From: Muscardinus avellanarius
Taxonomy: Eukaryota > Chordata > Mammalia > Rodentia > Gliridae
Direction of reading: 5' to 3'
Assembly (NCBI GenBank): GCA_963383645.1
Contig: OY726578.1
Span: 19,132,092 to 19,196,091, forward strand
DNA: 64,000 bases
Made by a program: the position numbers and the translations under genes
Notes under the pieces: generated by a model
What the model was told of the DNA's origin: nothing
The model's input: only the letters and a program-made list of their open reading frames with translations
The model's database searches: none
Shown: piece after piece, positions 1-12,734 of the stretch
Numbering within the stretch: position 1 is the stretch's first letter
Layout: each line of letters starts with the position of its first letter

Positions 1-84
1 TGTCTCATTTTCTTGGGTGGAGACACCTGCAGCCTCATGATAACGCCTTTGGAAGTGTCTGTTCTCTTCTTTTTTCTTTTTCTA

Positions 85-484
85 GTACTGGGCACTGAAA
101 CCTAGGGGTGTTCTACCACGGAGAGACATCCCCAGCCCCTTTTCTTTTTTATTTTATGGTATTGGAGATTAAACCCAGGGGTATTTTACCTCCAAGCTAC
201 ATCTCCAGCCCTATTTTATCTTTATTTTGAAACAATGTCTCATTAGTTTGGTGAGAATCTCACTACTTGCTAAGGCTGACCTTGAACCTGCGATCCTCCT
301 GTCTCAGCCTCCCTAGTACAGGGATTACAGGTATGCGCTACCATGCCTGGCTTTTTCCTTTTTTTTTTTTTTTTAATTTTGAGATAGGGTCTTGCTTAGT
401 TGCCGAAGCTGGCCTCGAACCTGTGATTCTCCTGCCTTAGCCTCCCAGGCAGCTGGGATTGCGGACATACGCCACCGTGCCCAG
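85..484 (-). repeat. Old B1-ID SINE split by a second SINE
   Basis: Read on the minus strand, an ID arm (about 85-150) and a B1 arm (about 361-484) form one old dimeric SINE. A second B1-ID copy, 157-353, lies between them in the same orientation with its own complete arms, so it landed in the A-rich linker of the older copy. Confidence 0.75.
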
Positions 485-1279
485 CAGTACCTGCGTCTTG
501 AGAACTAGTGGCCATTGTTACTCTCTCTCCGTTTGAACTGTCCTCTGTTCCTTGCTCGCCTCTGAGTGCAGCTCAACAGTATTGATTTCCTTTAAATGGA
601 ACAGAAGGCCTCTCAGGTCTTTCCTGCATATTGGATGACGCGTTGGTGCTCGGTGTGGCCACGCCACCTAGTGAAGAAGGGCTCGGCGGTGGCGCCCAGG
701 GACAAGGCCCCGTGTCCTGCCTGGCTCTCTGTGAGCAAGCTGGCCAGCCTCGCAGAGACACATCAGCACCACGGCAGCTCCAAACAGTAGCCCCTTCCTG
801 GGCTGGTTTTGGCCCCAACCATGCACGCAGAGGAGGGGTGAGCTTCCGCCAGAGGAGGCGTCTGGAGGTTGGGACTGGGTGAGAAGGAAGATATCCTTTC
901 AGCTCTCATATTAGTTATTAAAGATTTCTTTGCACAAATACTTGTAAACATTTGCTCAGCGTTTTGTTTTTTTAATTTGTGGCAGAAAGAAATGTATTGG
1001 GGCATTTGGAGGATTCGGGATCTCATTTCCCAAGCATCTAATACATCCCGTTACCACTACTGAACAGTCATAAAAACAAAGCTTCCTATCAGCTGCGAAG
1101 GTGCTCCGAGGTTTTAACGATTACCAGTCAGACATTCGTGTTTGCTTCAGACTCTGGTTGGTGGACACCGTTGTTCATTCCACGGGACACATTGAACCAG
1201 ATGATGCTGGAGGAGTGAGATGACTAAAAGCTCCCCACGAATCCTTTCACATTCTTCCCTCCAAAGAGAAGCACCTAAA

Positions 1280-1740
1280 CCGATGTGGTGGCACACGCCT
1301 GTAATCCTGGAACGTGGGAGGCTGAGACGGGAGGAGCGTGCAAGTTTGAGGCCAGCCTCGGCAACGTAGCAAGACCCTTAGCAACTCAGTGAGAGCCCGT
1401 TTCAAAATAAAAAGGGTGCCAGGCATGGTGGCACACGCTTGTAATCCCAGCATTCAGGAGAGACCAGAGGATCATGGTTCATGGACAGCCTCAGCTACTT
1501 AGTAAAGCCCTTCGCAACTCAGTGAGACCCTGTTTCCAAAAAATAAAAAGAATAAAAAATAGGACCAGGTGTAGCTTGGAGGTAGAATGCCTCTGGGTTC
1601 CATCCCCAGTACCACAAAACAAAACAAAGCAACAACAACAACAAAAAAAAAAAAAATACAAAATAAAAAGGGCTAGGAATGTAGCTCAGAGGTAGAATAC
1701 CTCTGGGTTCCATCCCCAGTACCAAAAAAATTAAAAAAGA
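1280..1740 (+). repeat. B1-ID SINE with nested insertion and 14-bp TSD
   Basis: The outer copy has its B1 arm at about 1280-1416 and its ID arm at 1659-1740. The inner copy (1417-1658) is type C-like, with linker 'aaaataaaaagaataaaaaa'. The 14-bp direct repeat 'caaaataaaaaggg' flanks the insertion at 1403-1416 and 1659-1672 and is identical in both places. Confidence 0.85.
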
Positions 1741-2878
1741 CAGCCTTAGTAGCCAGTCAGTTTGGGGCAAAAAGCCAGTGATAGCCCAGAGAGCGCTGAT
1801 CAACCCAGAGCCCCTGCCTCTTCCCTGCCCAGCCCTGGCCGTGGAGAAGCCAGGGACAGCAGCCGCGGCTCCTTACTCGACGTTTCCCGTAGACCCGGCA
1901 GACCTTCCCGGCACTGTTCCTTGCTCATGATTACGGCGCTGGGCCGCCCCAGCTTCCTCTGCAGGGGTGTGATCCTGCTTCTGACCATGGAAAGCGCGTG
2001 TGCGGTCCTCCAGTGCTGCCCTGGCCGTGGGGCACTGGGCGCACAGAACAGAGCCTCGCTCGCTCGCTGTGCCGGCACCGTGCCCGCCAGAGAGGCATGT
2101 GTCCACCCTCCACGGAGCGGTCCTGGGTCAGCCGAGCCTCGGGGTCCAGACTCACACAGCAGGTGCAGAGTGGGACGCACAATCACATCACAAGCAAACT
2201 CCTCCTCCAAACGACTTGTGTCAAAGTAGGTTGAGAAGCACTGCCTTATAGTATAGACACATTAGTCATCATCAAATACACTTTAAAGAGTAGTCGGTTT
2301 GGGAATGATTTCTTTTCTTTCTTTTTTTTTTTTTTTGTACTTTACATGCATTCCGTGTCTCTGGCTTCTTGGCCTTTCTTTTGAAAGGATCCTAATAGAA
2401 TTGAAACTAAGAATAGAAGGTGTCAAGTACAAGGCCCTGTATTTCCCCCTCCATTTCAGCTCGGCTTCCTCGCCACCTCTTCCTCCTCCTCTTGGGTTCT
2501 TCTTCCCAGAGCCCCGCTCCTCAAGTCCTTGCTGCTTCTCAGCCGCCGGACGGGCTCCTTCCTCCCTACTCTTTTAAGCGTGTTCCCTCAACACCCAGTG
2601 GTCTAGCTGGCCTGCCTTCCTGGGCTGACCCCGCCGGCGGGCTCCTCCTTCACCTGGCTCCCACGGCTCCCCCGAGCCCGGGCTTTCGCTCACCCACTTC
2701 GCTTAGCAAAAACCACGTAAGCCATTTGCAGGGAAAGATTTTGAGATTTAACTAATCGATGGACTTAGTAAACCATTGGGCTTATTCTGAGGAATTCTTT
2801 TATAATGTGAATAAGTATTTTCTTAGTTGTGAAAAATAAGTCTTTTTCTTATAGTTTTGTAAAAGAAAGTAAGACAAT

Positions 2879-2991
2879 GGGAGGCTGAGATGGGAGGATT
2901 GCATGTTCAAGGCCAGCATATGGTAACTTAGAGAGACCCTGTTTCAAAATAAAAAGGGCTCAGAGGTCAAATGCCCCTGAGTTCAATTCCC

Positions 2992-2995
<4 letters not shown>
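2879..2995 (+). repeat. 5'-truncated B1-ID SINE
   Basis: The sequence starts at 'gggaggctgagatgggagga' inside the B1 arm and continues to the ID arm end 'ttcccagtaa', then runs straight into a CA microsatellite. The first ~35 bases of the SINE are missing. Confidence 0.8.

Positions 2996-3037
<42 letters not shown>
2996..3037. repeat. (CA)n microsatellite on a SINE tail
   Basis: About 21 perfect AC units directly continue the SINE 3' end 'cagtaacaca', so the array probably grew from the SINE tail. Confidence 0.95.
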
Positions 3038-3040
<3 letters not shown>

Positions 3041-4361
3041 GAATAACAGCAGGTGACTCACTCTCAGTCTCTCTTCAACCCAAAGCACCTTCATCCCAGG
3101 CCATTTGGATTTCACCTGGCTCCTTTCAGTCATCACGGACTGAGCTACTTTCCCTTTACTAAGCATTGGGCTCAACAGTTCTTTACTGGGACGTCTTGTT
3201 CAAGTCTACACTGCCAACTTCCCCTCCTAGGAAAATGAAATAGACATATCTTCCTGACTCCTCTCGCTAAATACAACAGAAACCTGTAACATTCTATATA
3301 AAGCAAACATAAGAAAGGTCAGAGAGAAGGCCAACCAGCTAGGAACCTCAGGACACAAGCCACAGCACAGTGGTGAGTCCCTGGGCTTTCTTTTTGCCCC
3401 GTATGCCCCAGGCTGGACATTGGAGAAACTAGTAACCTGGAAAGGCCTGGCTGCAGACAAGAATAGAAGAAAAAAAAGTGCAGTCCTGAGAAAAGCTTGT
3501 TGTGTGGCCAAGGATCACCAAAAGGGTATCCTGGGAAACTTTTAGACCGTCTGCTTCTCTTCAGCCAGGCCCTACCTCCGCCCCCAGCAAGGCTGCGTGG
3601 TGCGCCTAAATGTCTGCTCTCACCCAGCCCCGGGGTCATGTCAGAGAAGGCCAAATGGGGCGCAGGGGCTCTCCCCTGCCAACCCTCAAGTAGCAGAGTC
3701 CACGTGGGGAGCCTGGAGTTCCCACCTACCTGCGGTGACAAGGCTGTCCCGCCTCCTCCCAGGGCACGTCAGGGGGACAGCGTGGAGAGTAAGGACTTTG
3801 ATGGTTAGTCCGCAGAGATGAGACTCACCCACCCCTCTATCAGCGGAGATCGCACAGAGCCCCCGAACTCCCAGGTCCACCCACGAGCAATGAGCTGCCC
3901 TCCACCTCCTCTCTGCAGGGGACTGGTGGGTCAGGACTCTGGCTGCAGTTGTACCAAGGCCGCCCCGCCCATGGTGCCGAGGAGGCGATGTCATGGGGTG
4001 TCCCTACCCTCCCTGCCAAGGGGACCAGCAGAGGCCCACTAGGGAGCCCAAAGCCCCACCTGACCTTTCAAGCAACGAGTGCCTTCTCCATTCCTCCTCC
4101 AAGCACAACTAAAACCCCTAGACAGTATACGTAAGATGAAAATCAAACAACTTGGAAAGAAAGAGAGAAGACAGACCAACTGGAGACCCCGGGACCCAAA
4201 GAACGGCGCTCTGGGAGGCTCCCCAGTGCTGAGTTTTCAGCAGAAGCCAAGTCCAGTGCCTGGTTTTCCATCAATGACCAGGTGGTGACCCTCTCCCCCA
4301 GCCACCAGAGAGGTTCAGAAGAGACTGATAAAGTACAGGACTTCCATAAGCTCTTGTTTTA

Positions 4362-4589
4362 TTTTTATTTTATTTATTTTTATTTTTTGGTGGTACTGGA
4401 GTGGAACCCGGGGCTTTCTAGCTCCGGGCTATACTCCCAGACCTATTTTATACTTTATTTGGAAACAGGGTCTCACTAAGTTGTTGAGAGCCTCACTAGG
4501 TAGCTGAGGCTGGCTTCGAACCTGCGCAATCCTCCTGTATTCAGCCTCCCAAGCGCTGGGATTACAAGCGTGCGCCACCACGCCCGGCT
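4362..4589 (-). repeat. Type B SINE with 15-bp TSD
   Basis: A complete dimer on the minus strand with the type B linker and 'ggttcgaagccagc' B box. The 15-bp repeat 'taagctcttgtttta' flanks it at 4347-4361 and 4590-4604 without mismatch, indicating a fairly recent insertion. Confidence 0.9.
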
Positions 4590-4627
4590 TAAGCTCTTGT
4601 TTTAAAATGTCAAAAATACCCAGGTTT

Positions 4628-4812
4628 TAGCTGGGCGTGGTGGTGCATGCTTGTAATCCCAGCGCTTGGGAGGCGGAGACAGGAGGATCACGCAGGTTCG
4701 AAGCCAGCTGTGCTGGCGTAAGAGACCTTGTTTCCAAAAATAAAAATAGGTCTGGGAGTGTAGCCCAGAGGAAGAAGGGCTTCCAGGAACCCCAGGATCA
4801 CCAAAAAAAAAA
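4628..4812 (+). repeat. Type B SINE with 16-bp TSD and STAT-like motif
   Basis: A complete type B copy whose ID arm ends 'gggcttccaggaacccc' instead of the usual 'ctgggttccatcccc'. The 16-bp repeat 'aaaaatacccaggttt' flanks it at 4612-4627 and 4813-4828. The palindrome TTCCAGGAA is at 4781-4789. Confidence 0.9.
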
Positions 4813-5096
4813 AAAAATACCCAGGTTTCAACTGAAAATCACCAACATGACTCCAAAACCAGGAAGATCTTAAATTTTATGAGAAAAGACAAATAATGGG
4901 TGCTAACACAGAGATGACACCGATATTGGAATTATGTGACAACAGTGTTAAAGTAAATATCATACAAATGTCTCAGAGAATACCTATGAATGTTCCGGAA
5001 ACATACGTAAAATATGGACAGCCTCTGTAGAAAAAGAAATAGAAAGTTGAAAGAAGAATTAGATGGGAATTTTAGAATTAAAACATACAGTAACTG

Positions 5097-5490
5097 AGCT
5101 AGGGGTGGTGGACACATACATAATCCCAGTATTTGTACTTGGGAGACTGAGACCAGAGGATCTTCTGTTAGAGGCCAGCCCAAGCAAGTTGGCAAGACTC
5201 AGTTTTAAAATGAAAAGGGCTGGAGCTGGGCATGGTGGTGCACACTTGTAATCCCCGCGCTTGGGAGGCTGAGACAGGAGGATCGCATAGGTTCGAAGCC
5301 AGCATCAGGTGGCTTAAGAGACCCTGTTTCCAAATAAAATATAAAATAGGTCTGGGAGTGTAGCCCGGAGGTAGAAGGCCTCTGGGTTCCATCCCCAGTA
5401 CCACAAAAAAGAAAAAAAAAAAAAAAAAAAAAAAGAAAAAGGGCTGAAGATGTAGCTCAGAAGTAGAATGCCTCTGGGTTCAATTCAGTG
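5097..5490 (+). repeat. Old B1-ID SINE interrupted by a type B SINE
   Basis: The older copy is diverged: B1 arm 5097-5222 and ID arm 5437-5490. A type B copy (5223-5436, with a long A tail) is inserted at the arm junction. The 10-bp 'aaaagggctg' occurs on both sides (5213-5222, 5437-5446). A short TG run follows the outer copy. Confidence 0.85.
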
Positions 5491-5499
5491 TGTGTGTGT

Positions 5500-7685
5500 G
5501 TACTGGAATAAAAAGCTTAACAAAGAGGCCCAACAACAAAATAAAGAGACAAAAGAAGAAATCAATGACTTGAAAGATAGAAAAATAGATGCTATCCAAT
5601 TTAATGACAACAGTTTAAAAAAATGAACAGAGCCTTGAAGACATGTGGAATTATAAAAGAGCCAAAATTCATGAGGAAAAAGAGGAAAAAGGGATAGAAC
5701 TTAAGGTATTTGAAGAAATAATGGGCAAAAATTTCCCCAAATTGGCAAAAATATAAATATAAACCCATGGAATCAAGAAAACAAATGAGCCTCAGTGGCC
5801 ATCCTTAAAGAAGTCTATGCTAAGACTCACTGTAATCGTACCTGGGAAAACTAAAGATGGACTATTGCTAGAGGAAGAAAAACAAGTCTAATGACAGAAG
5901 AATTCTTTTTAAAAAATAAATATATATTATTGGTATCACACATCATAGCAGAGTTCAGCAACAGAAAAATTCTTATTCAAAGCCATCAAGGCCAGAAGGA
6001 AGTGGCAGAACATTTTTCAAGTGCAGAAACAAGAGAACTGTGTTGACCCAGAATTCTATACCCAGCCAAAATAGAAACCAAGACATTCTCAGGTGAAAGA
6101 AAATTAAAAGAATTTGTCACCAGCAGACTTTCTCTAAACAAATGGCTCGAGAACAAATGACTTAAGAGAGAGGAAATTATAAAAAGCATTTTGGAACATC
6201 AAGAAGGAAGGAAGAACATGGCAGGAGCAGACGTGTAGGTGAATACAATACTGCAGGATGTAGGAAGAACTTAGCCATACAATAGCCAACAGGAGCCAGT
6301 TGGCAGTTACAGAACAGTCCACCCAGCAGTGCGGAATGCGGGCAGCCACAGCACGTTTATCAAGGTGAATTATGTCCTGGGCCATAAAACAGACTCCAAC
6401 AAAGTTAAGAGGGTTGAAATTATACTGAGTGCGTTCTCCGGTGATGATGGACTCAAACTATAAATGAGTAACAGAGAGAGAGCTAGAATATCTCCAGCCT
6501 TTATAATCTAAGCAATAGACTTTTAATGATGCCTCAATAAAAAAGAAAGTCTCAAAGAAAATGGAAAGAATTCATTTTAACCGAATGAAAGTGAAAATAT
6601 ATAAAATTTGGGAAACTAAACTAAATCACTACCGAGTGGGAAATTCATAGCACTAAATGCGTACAATAAAAGAGAGGAAAAGCCTCAAATCAGTCATCTA
6701 AATTTCCACCTGAAGAAATTAGAAAAAGAAAAGAAAAGCAAATGTAAAAGACCCAGAGGGAGACATAGTGAAGATAAGAGCAGAAATCAGTGGAACTGAA
6801 AAATAATAAGACAATAAACAAAAATAAGAGAAGAAAAGAAGAGGGGGTTCTTTGAAAAGATTCACCAATTGATAAATTCATAGTAGAACTAACAAAAAAA
6901 AAGAAATGACACAAATGACTAATACTGGGATGAAGCAGGGGACATTATCATTGACCCTGCAAATGTTAAAAGGAGAATAAGGAGTTACTGTCAACAGTTC
7001 CACACACAAAAGGCTTGACAGCTGAAATAATATGGACTAATTCTTTGAAAATTAATAACTGGAATTGTGCTAGAGCTGTTAAGAAAATGGAATTCATAAT
7101 TAAAAACCTCTCAAAAAAGATAACTTCAGGGTTAGTTGGTATCACTGGAGAATTCCACCAAGCATTTCAAAAAGAATTCACATAAATTCTACAGTCATGT
7201 CTAGAAAATTGAAAAGGAAGGGAAACTTCCCAACTCATTTTACAAAGCCAATATTACCCTAATACGAAAACTAGGCAGAGATATTCAAATATCTAACATA
7301 TTTATAATATATCTGTACACACATATGAGCATCGTGAATATGAATGTAAAATTCTTAACAAAATATTAGTAAATAGAATTCAGCAGCATATAAAAGGAAC
7401 CTACACCATGACCAAGTGGAGACGCAATGCCAGGAATATAAGACTGGTTTGATATTAGAATATCAAACCATGTAAGCCTTTTAATTGATGTGCTAAAGCA
7501 GAAAAACTATGTGATTGTATTGACTGATGCAGAATAGCAAAACAAAACCAAAGAACTTGACGATACTAAGTGCTGGCGACTTAGAGCAGTGGGAACTCTC
7601 ACACATGGCTGATGGAAGGGCAGAGTGGTGCCGCCATGCTGGAAAAGAGGCTGACCAGATGGCCCGGCATCCCTGAGAAAATGAG
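5500..7685 (+). mobile_element. Ancient L1 remnant, sense
   Basis: About 2.2 kb resembling degraded mammalian L1M. It goes from the region upstream of and early in ORF2 ('ggccagaaggaagtggcaga', 'gccataaaacagactccaac'), through the central ORF2 segment ('ggttctttgaaaagattcac', 'gaattccaccaagcatttca', 'ctacaccatgaccaagtgga'), to a piece near the ORF2 end ('gggaactctcacacatggct'). All frames carry many stops and internal deletions, so it is inactive. Assignment is by remembered consensus. Confidence 0.8.
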
Positions 7686-7689
7686 AAGC

Positions 7690-7775
7690 CATACCAGCTT
7701 CACAACTGAGAAAATAAAGTCATATCAGCTTCACAACTGAGAAAATAAAGAAAACTCATACCAGCTTCACAACTT
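7690..7775. repeat. Short tandem repeat, about 31-36 bp x 2.5
   Basis: The motif 'catacCagcttcacaactga' starts at 7690, 7721 and 7757, with 'gaaaataaag' between copies. It lies directly at the 3' end of the L1 remnant. Confidence 0.85.
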
Positions 7776-8019
7776 TTTATGAAACTGTAATTATTTCAAA
7801 GGAAAAGGTGATGTGTGGGGCAGGGAAGGATCCTATGGCCAGATGAGATCAGGGCCGGGGTTGAAAACAAGGTCCTCTGGCTCCTTTCAGAGTCTTATTG
7901 ACCATATTGACACCTCACGGAGCTCAGTTAATATTACTGTCTCAAAATGCCAAACCTGGATGCCAGAACCAGTCATCAATTCTTGTCTCAGTCAACATTC
8001 TCACTGATATAATCCAAAT

Positions 8020-8425
8020 CAACTGACCACACAACTTGGAGGAAGAAACATTTGCTCACAGATTTTTGGAGATTCTGGGCTCAGTCCATGTGAGGCCAGG
8101 GTCTGAAGCTCAGGGCATGGAAGTGGAAGTGGGGAGAGGGAGAGAACAAGATTGTGCTCTCACACCATGGAGGCCGGGAGCAGAGACAGCCAGCAAGCAA
8201 GGGGATTCAAAGACACAAGCAGAGTCCCTAAGGCCACAGCCCCAGGACCCACCTTCTCCGGGCACACCGCCTGCCTAGGTCACCAGCCAGTAAGTCCATT
8301 ACAGTGATGAGACCGCAGCCCGCGTGACCTGATTGCATCAGCTCAGAACGCCAGTTCACGAGCGCTTCAGCGGACATGCCACATCTAACACTCTTGATTC
8401 TTGCCCTACTTGAGTCCAGAAACAC
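8020..8425. mobile_element. Possible MaLR-type LTR fragment
   Basis: The segment around 'tggaggaagaaacatttgct' to 'ccacatctaacactcttgat' weakly recalls the body of ERVL-MaLR LTRs. No TG/CA ends are definable. This is a low-confidence call; single-copy sequence is the alternative. Confidence 0.25.
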
Positions 8426-8489
8426 CTGTTCACTACAGTTGTATTTGCCAAAGGGTGTTTCTATTTGTCTGTTTGTTCATTTGTTTATT

Positions 8490-8683
8490 TGTTTTTGGTA
8501 TTAAATCCAAGGGCATTCTATATTTTATCTATACCCCAGACCTTTTTATTTGTTTATTTTAAAACAAGCCCTTGCTAAGTTGCTGAGGGTCTTGGCACAT
8601 TACTGAGGCGTCAGTCATGTGATTTTCCTGTCTCAGCCTACCAGGTACCAAGATTACAGGCACTCACCACCACTCCCACCTTT
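8490..8683 (-). repeat. Old B1-ID SINE
   Basis: Both arms are recognisable on the minus strand but heavily diverged, with 'ggtattaaatccaagggcat' for the ID arm end. It is a type A copy preceded by a TTTG-rich tract. Confidence 0.7.
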
Positions 8684-9021
8684 GCCAAAGGTTTACCTGT
8701 GGCCCGAATAAAGCCATCAGTAAGGTTCTTCCCAACAGTGTCAGAATCATGGCAGAAAATCAGCTCATTGGTGTATCTTAGGGCCATGGAATGCTAGGAC
8801 TGGAGATGCTCCTTATAAAAGACTGCTTATTCTAAGTCTTTACTGATGAGTAAAATTGTATTTTGGAGATATTTTGACACGCATGGATCACACACCAGAT
8901 TCATGGCTGAGCCAACAGGAGAACACGTTTCTCAGCCATTTGCATATTGCTGTACTGTAGCGAGGATCCCGTTGACATTGCCAGGCTGAGAATTACACTC
9001 ATAAAGTACATGAGTCAGCCA

Positions 9022-9401
9022 GCGTAGTGCAGTGGTGCATGCCTGTAACCCCAGTACTTGTGAGGCTGAGATAGGAGGATTGCAAGTTCAAGGTCAGTCT
9101 CAGCAACTTAGTGAGACCCTGTTTTAAAATTTAAAAAATAAACCAGATGTGGTGGCACGTCTTTAATCCCAGTACTTAGGAGGCTGAGACAGGAGGATCA
9201 CAGGTTTGAGGCCAGCCACAACAACCTAGTGAGGCCCTCAGCGTCTTAGTGAGATCCTGTTTCATAATTAAAAAATAGGGCTAGGGGTATGGCTCAGAGG
9301 TAGAAGACCCCTGAGTTCTATCCCTAATGCCATAAATAAATAAGTAAATTAGAGTTGGATGTGATTTAGAAGTAGAATACCTCTGGGTTTAATCCCCAGT
9401 A

Positions 9402-9403
<2 letters not shown>
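9022..9403 (+). repeat. B1-ID SINE with nested SINE
   Basis: The outer B1 arm runs about 9022-9141 and its ID arm 9355-9403. An inner type A copy spans about 9142-9340 and ends in an ATAA-rich tail. The outer tail continues into a CA array. Confidence 0.8.

Positions 9404-9447
<44 letters not shown>
9404..9447. repeat. (CA)n microsatellite on a SINE tail
   Basis: About 22 AC units continuing the SINE end 'ccccagtaatacaca'. Confidence 0.95.
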
Positions 9448-9449
<2 letters not shown>

Positions 9450-9944
9450 TTGAGACTACTGCTGGGTGACTGCTTAGAGATGCCTCTCTCCATTCTGAAT
9501 TTCTATATGAGAAATATTGACCTATTAAATTGCAGCTCTATGAAGGTACAAATCTGACAGTGTGTAATTAATTCTACCCGGCCAACTAAGGGCCCTGTAT
9601 CTGTAGCCATTAACACAGTGGACTCCACGATGCTAATTTTCCGCCTGCATCACCTCGTGTTTTAAACCTGCTCGCTGCCCCCGTCTTTCTCTGCACCGCT
9701 GTAGCTGACGCTTCTCCTTCTCCCTAGAGCGTGAGCCCTGGAGACTGTTGTCGCCACGATGTCACGGCCCTGGTGACCTGACTCTGGCATCATGGGTGTA
9801 ACAGCCACAAATCCATAAGACCAAACTTTCGGAATCCTTTGAGCTATGAATGGTATCTTTTCCCAGGGCTGTTTTAGGGGTTTGTCCAAGAAGAAAATCA
9901 GAACAAACTACTAAATTTTTAGGCTACATAATAAAAATTATAAT

Positions 9945-10480
9945 GGCCATTTATCGAGCTTGATTTTACTTGATTTTACTTGTTCTAAATCCTAATCTGC
10001 ACGCCAGTCTGGAGAGTAGCCCTGTGTAGTGGGTATTTTTATCATTGTGGGGGTGGGGTGCTGGGGGATTGAACCCAGAGCCTTTATCTCCAAGCTACAA
10101 CCCTAGTCCCATTTTATTTTATTTTCTATTTTATTTTACTTTATTTTGCAGTACAGGGGATTGAACTCAGGAGCATTCTACCTCCAGCCTACATCTCCAG
10201 CCCTATTTTATTTTTTATTTGAAACAGGGTCTCACTAAGTTGCTGTGAGCCTCACTGAGTTGCCGAGACTGTCCTCGAACCTGCAATCCTTTTGTCTCAG
10301 CCTCCCAAGTACTGGGATCACAGGCATGCACCACTGTGCCTGGCTTGTTTTCATCCTTTTTAGATGAAGAGCTTTGGCTTAGGATAAACAGTTTACTTAA
10401 GGTCACAGAGTTAGTACCTGGTAGATACATATATTTCACAAAATTGACCAGGAAGCCAATCTCTAGCCAAAGCATTCCCC
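9945..10480 (-). repeat. MIR split by SINE insertions
   Basis: The left part (9945-10050, 'gtgggtatttttatcattg') and right part (10347-10480, 'taaggtcacagagttagtac') match the order of one antisense MIR. They are separated by an ID arm fragment and a full SINE. Confidence 0.55.
10056..10346 (-). repeat. ID-arm fragment plus complete B1-ID SINE
   Basis: A lone ID arm occupies about 10056-10115. A complete type A dimer follows at about 10150-10346, both on the minus strand and separated by a TTTTA-rich linker. Confidence 0.8.
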
Positions 10481-11065
10481 TCAGAAAAGTCTATTTTTTT
10501 ATGTCGAGAAATGGAACCAAGCTTCTCAACACGATATTCAATTATTAGAGAAATCTTTCCAATAAAAAAACGACCTTACTGAATTTTTATCCATTCCTTG
10601 CCCGGAGGCCCCCAGCGCCTCACACTGAGTTAAGTACAACCTGCCTTTCACGGCCCCATCGCCCAGGCGCTGGATGCACAAACCCTAGCACCCTGGGATT
10701 GCAGATAATTAGAAAAAAATTGCATCTGTGCAGAAAACGTATAGATCTTTTCTTGTCCTCATTCCCCAAACAAAACAGCATAATAGCTATTTCCATAGCA
10801 CTCTCACTGTATTAGGTGTGGCACGTGCTCTGGGGCTGGGTTCGCATAATGGGGAACGTGCACAGGTTAAATGCAAATGTTCCTCATCTGCAGCTATGGG
10901 TTTGGTACCGTGGGAATCCTGGAAGCGTCCCCCCACCTCAGTACTTGGGGCCATCTGACTCACAGGGCAGCACCATTGGTGTTTATTGGCCACCCTGGAT
11001 ACTGTCATTGCAACCCCAAATCACCACGATGAAAGGGCTGGGTGGAGGTGATGACCGGGCATCTT

Positions 11066-11289
11066 TTTTTTTTTTTTTTTTTTTTTTTTTTGCAGTATTG
11101 GGGATGGAACCCAGGGGCATTCTACCTCCAAGCTACACCCTGCCCTATTTTTTATTCTTTATTTTAAAACAAGGTCTCACTGAGTTGCAAAGGGCCTCAC
11201 TAAGTAGCTGAGGCTGTCTGTGAACCGCGATCCTCCTGTCTCAGCCTCCCAAATGCTAGGATTACAAGCGTGCGCCACCACGCCCGGCT
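11066..11289 (-). repeat. Type C SINE with TSD
   Basis: A complete type C copy on the minus strand ('gtgaaccgcgatcctcctg') with a T-run of about 28. The 15-bp target repeat 'atgacc[g/a]ggcatctt' flanks it at 11051-11065 and 11290-11304 with one mismatch. Confidence 0.9.
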
Positions 11290-11550
11290 ATGACCAGGCA
11301 TCTTCTGATCAATACGCAGAAATGACTGTGGTCTCCCCAGGCCAAGTGCATATGTGTTTTAGAACTGTATATTGTATTGGGGGGAAAAGGTATCTGAACT
11401 CATTTTTATCCTGTCTGCTTGACTCTGGTGACAGATAAGAGTCATGTCTCCAAGAAAGCAAAATAAATAAGCAAATAAACAAAAATGCCCCCAAATGAAA
11501 TCTATAGGGCTGGAAAGAACTTCTGTAGAGGTGGCCAACAATTGAGGTGG

Positions 11551-11730
11551 GAAACCAGGTGCGGTGGCACGTGCCTGCGATCTGAGCAAGTTGGGAGGAT
11601 CACAAGTTCAAGGCCAGCCCAGCAATTTAATGAGACCCTGTTTCAAAATAAAAAAGGCCGGGGAGGTAGCTCAGTGGTTAAGTGTCCCTGGTTTCAAGCC
11701 CCAGTACTGCCAAAAAAAAAAAAAAAACGG
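11551..11730 (+). repeat. B1-ID SINE with internal deletion
   Basis: The B1 arm lacks part of its centre ('gcgatctgagcaagttggga'). The ID arm 'gtagctcagtggttaagtgt' is close to a tRNA-like A box. It ends in an A15 tail. Confidence 0.8.
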
Positions 11731-12734
11731 CAATCTGATTCACTGATGTAACAAAATGAAAATCCAGATTTTCCAAAAGACGGTAGACTTTCAAGGCTGT
11801 TTTTCAAAATTATCTTTCATAGACAGCCGTAAATAGCCAGCTCCATTTCTGCATCTGCCGTCTCCCATCTGCATCCACACCGCTGTTGTTCATGCCCCAG
11901 CCTTAGAGGACATATTTATATGTAAAGCTGGGTCCACATGTAGAAAACAAAAACTCTGCCATCATTCCGATAGGGTGCCCTTGCAGGACCATGATGATCA
12001 TGCTAAAATAAACTTATCCATGTTGTTGAGGACCTCCACCTTCCGAAGCACCACGCAGCCGGGTTACTGTCATTTTCCTAACATGGCAGAAGCAGGTAAA
12101 GCTCCTTGGAGGTTGTGAAGAGTCCTCTGCTTTTCCTCAGGAGCCAGGAAGGGAGGCCTGTGTCTGACTGTAGGGAAAGGAGGGCGCGGCTGCGCTCCAC
12201 GCAGACGCGCGTGCACTGAGTTGAATCAAACGTTCACTGACGGCAGCGAGCACACACGTGCACACGCAAAGCACCAGAACGTACAGATCATCAGCTCGAA
12301 CGCTGAGCTCTCCTGTAGGACCCCTGACTGAGCATGGTCTCTCTGTAGGTGTTAAACTTTCTATAACACCTCTCAGGAGATTCACCGAGTAGGTAATACG
12401 ATGGATTTCCCCAGAGTATCTTAAAGAAATCCTTGCAGTGTTTTGCCCCTGGAAAGAGCTTTCCCACCTCCAGTCTTGGGACTCCAAGTGTGCCCCTTGA
12501 TCGTGCGAGTTTCCTCACCTGGGAGCTTGTTAGTAGCACAGGCTCGCGGCCGGCCGGGCCTCTGTATGCTAACAAGGTCCCCAGCGATGCCCTGCATGTT
12601 CTGTTTAGGGCAAAGCCCTTTCCCTGCCGCATCTCCCGGTACGTAGGGTGAACACAGGAAAACAGCGTGACCCCACGACACGCAGGAATCACCTCCCCTG
12701 GGGGCGAGGGAGCGGTGGCAATGTCAGCAAACCT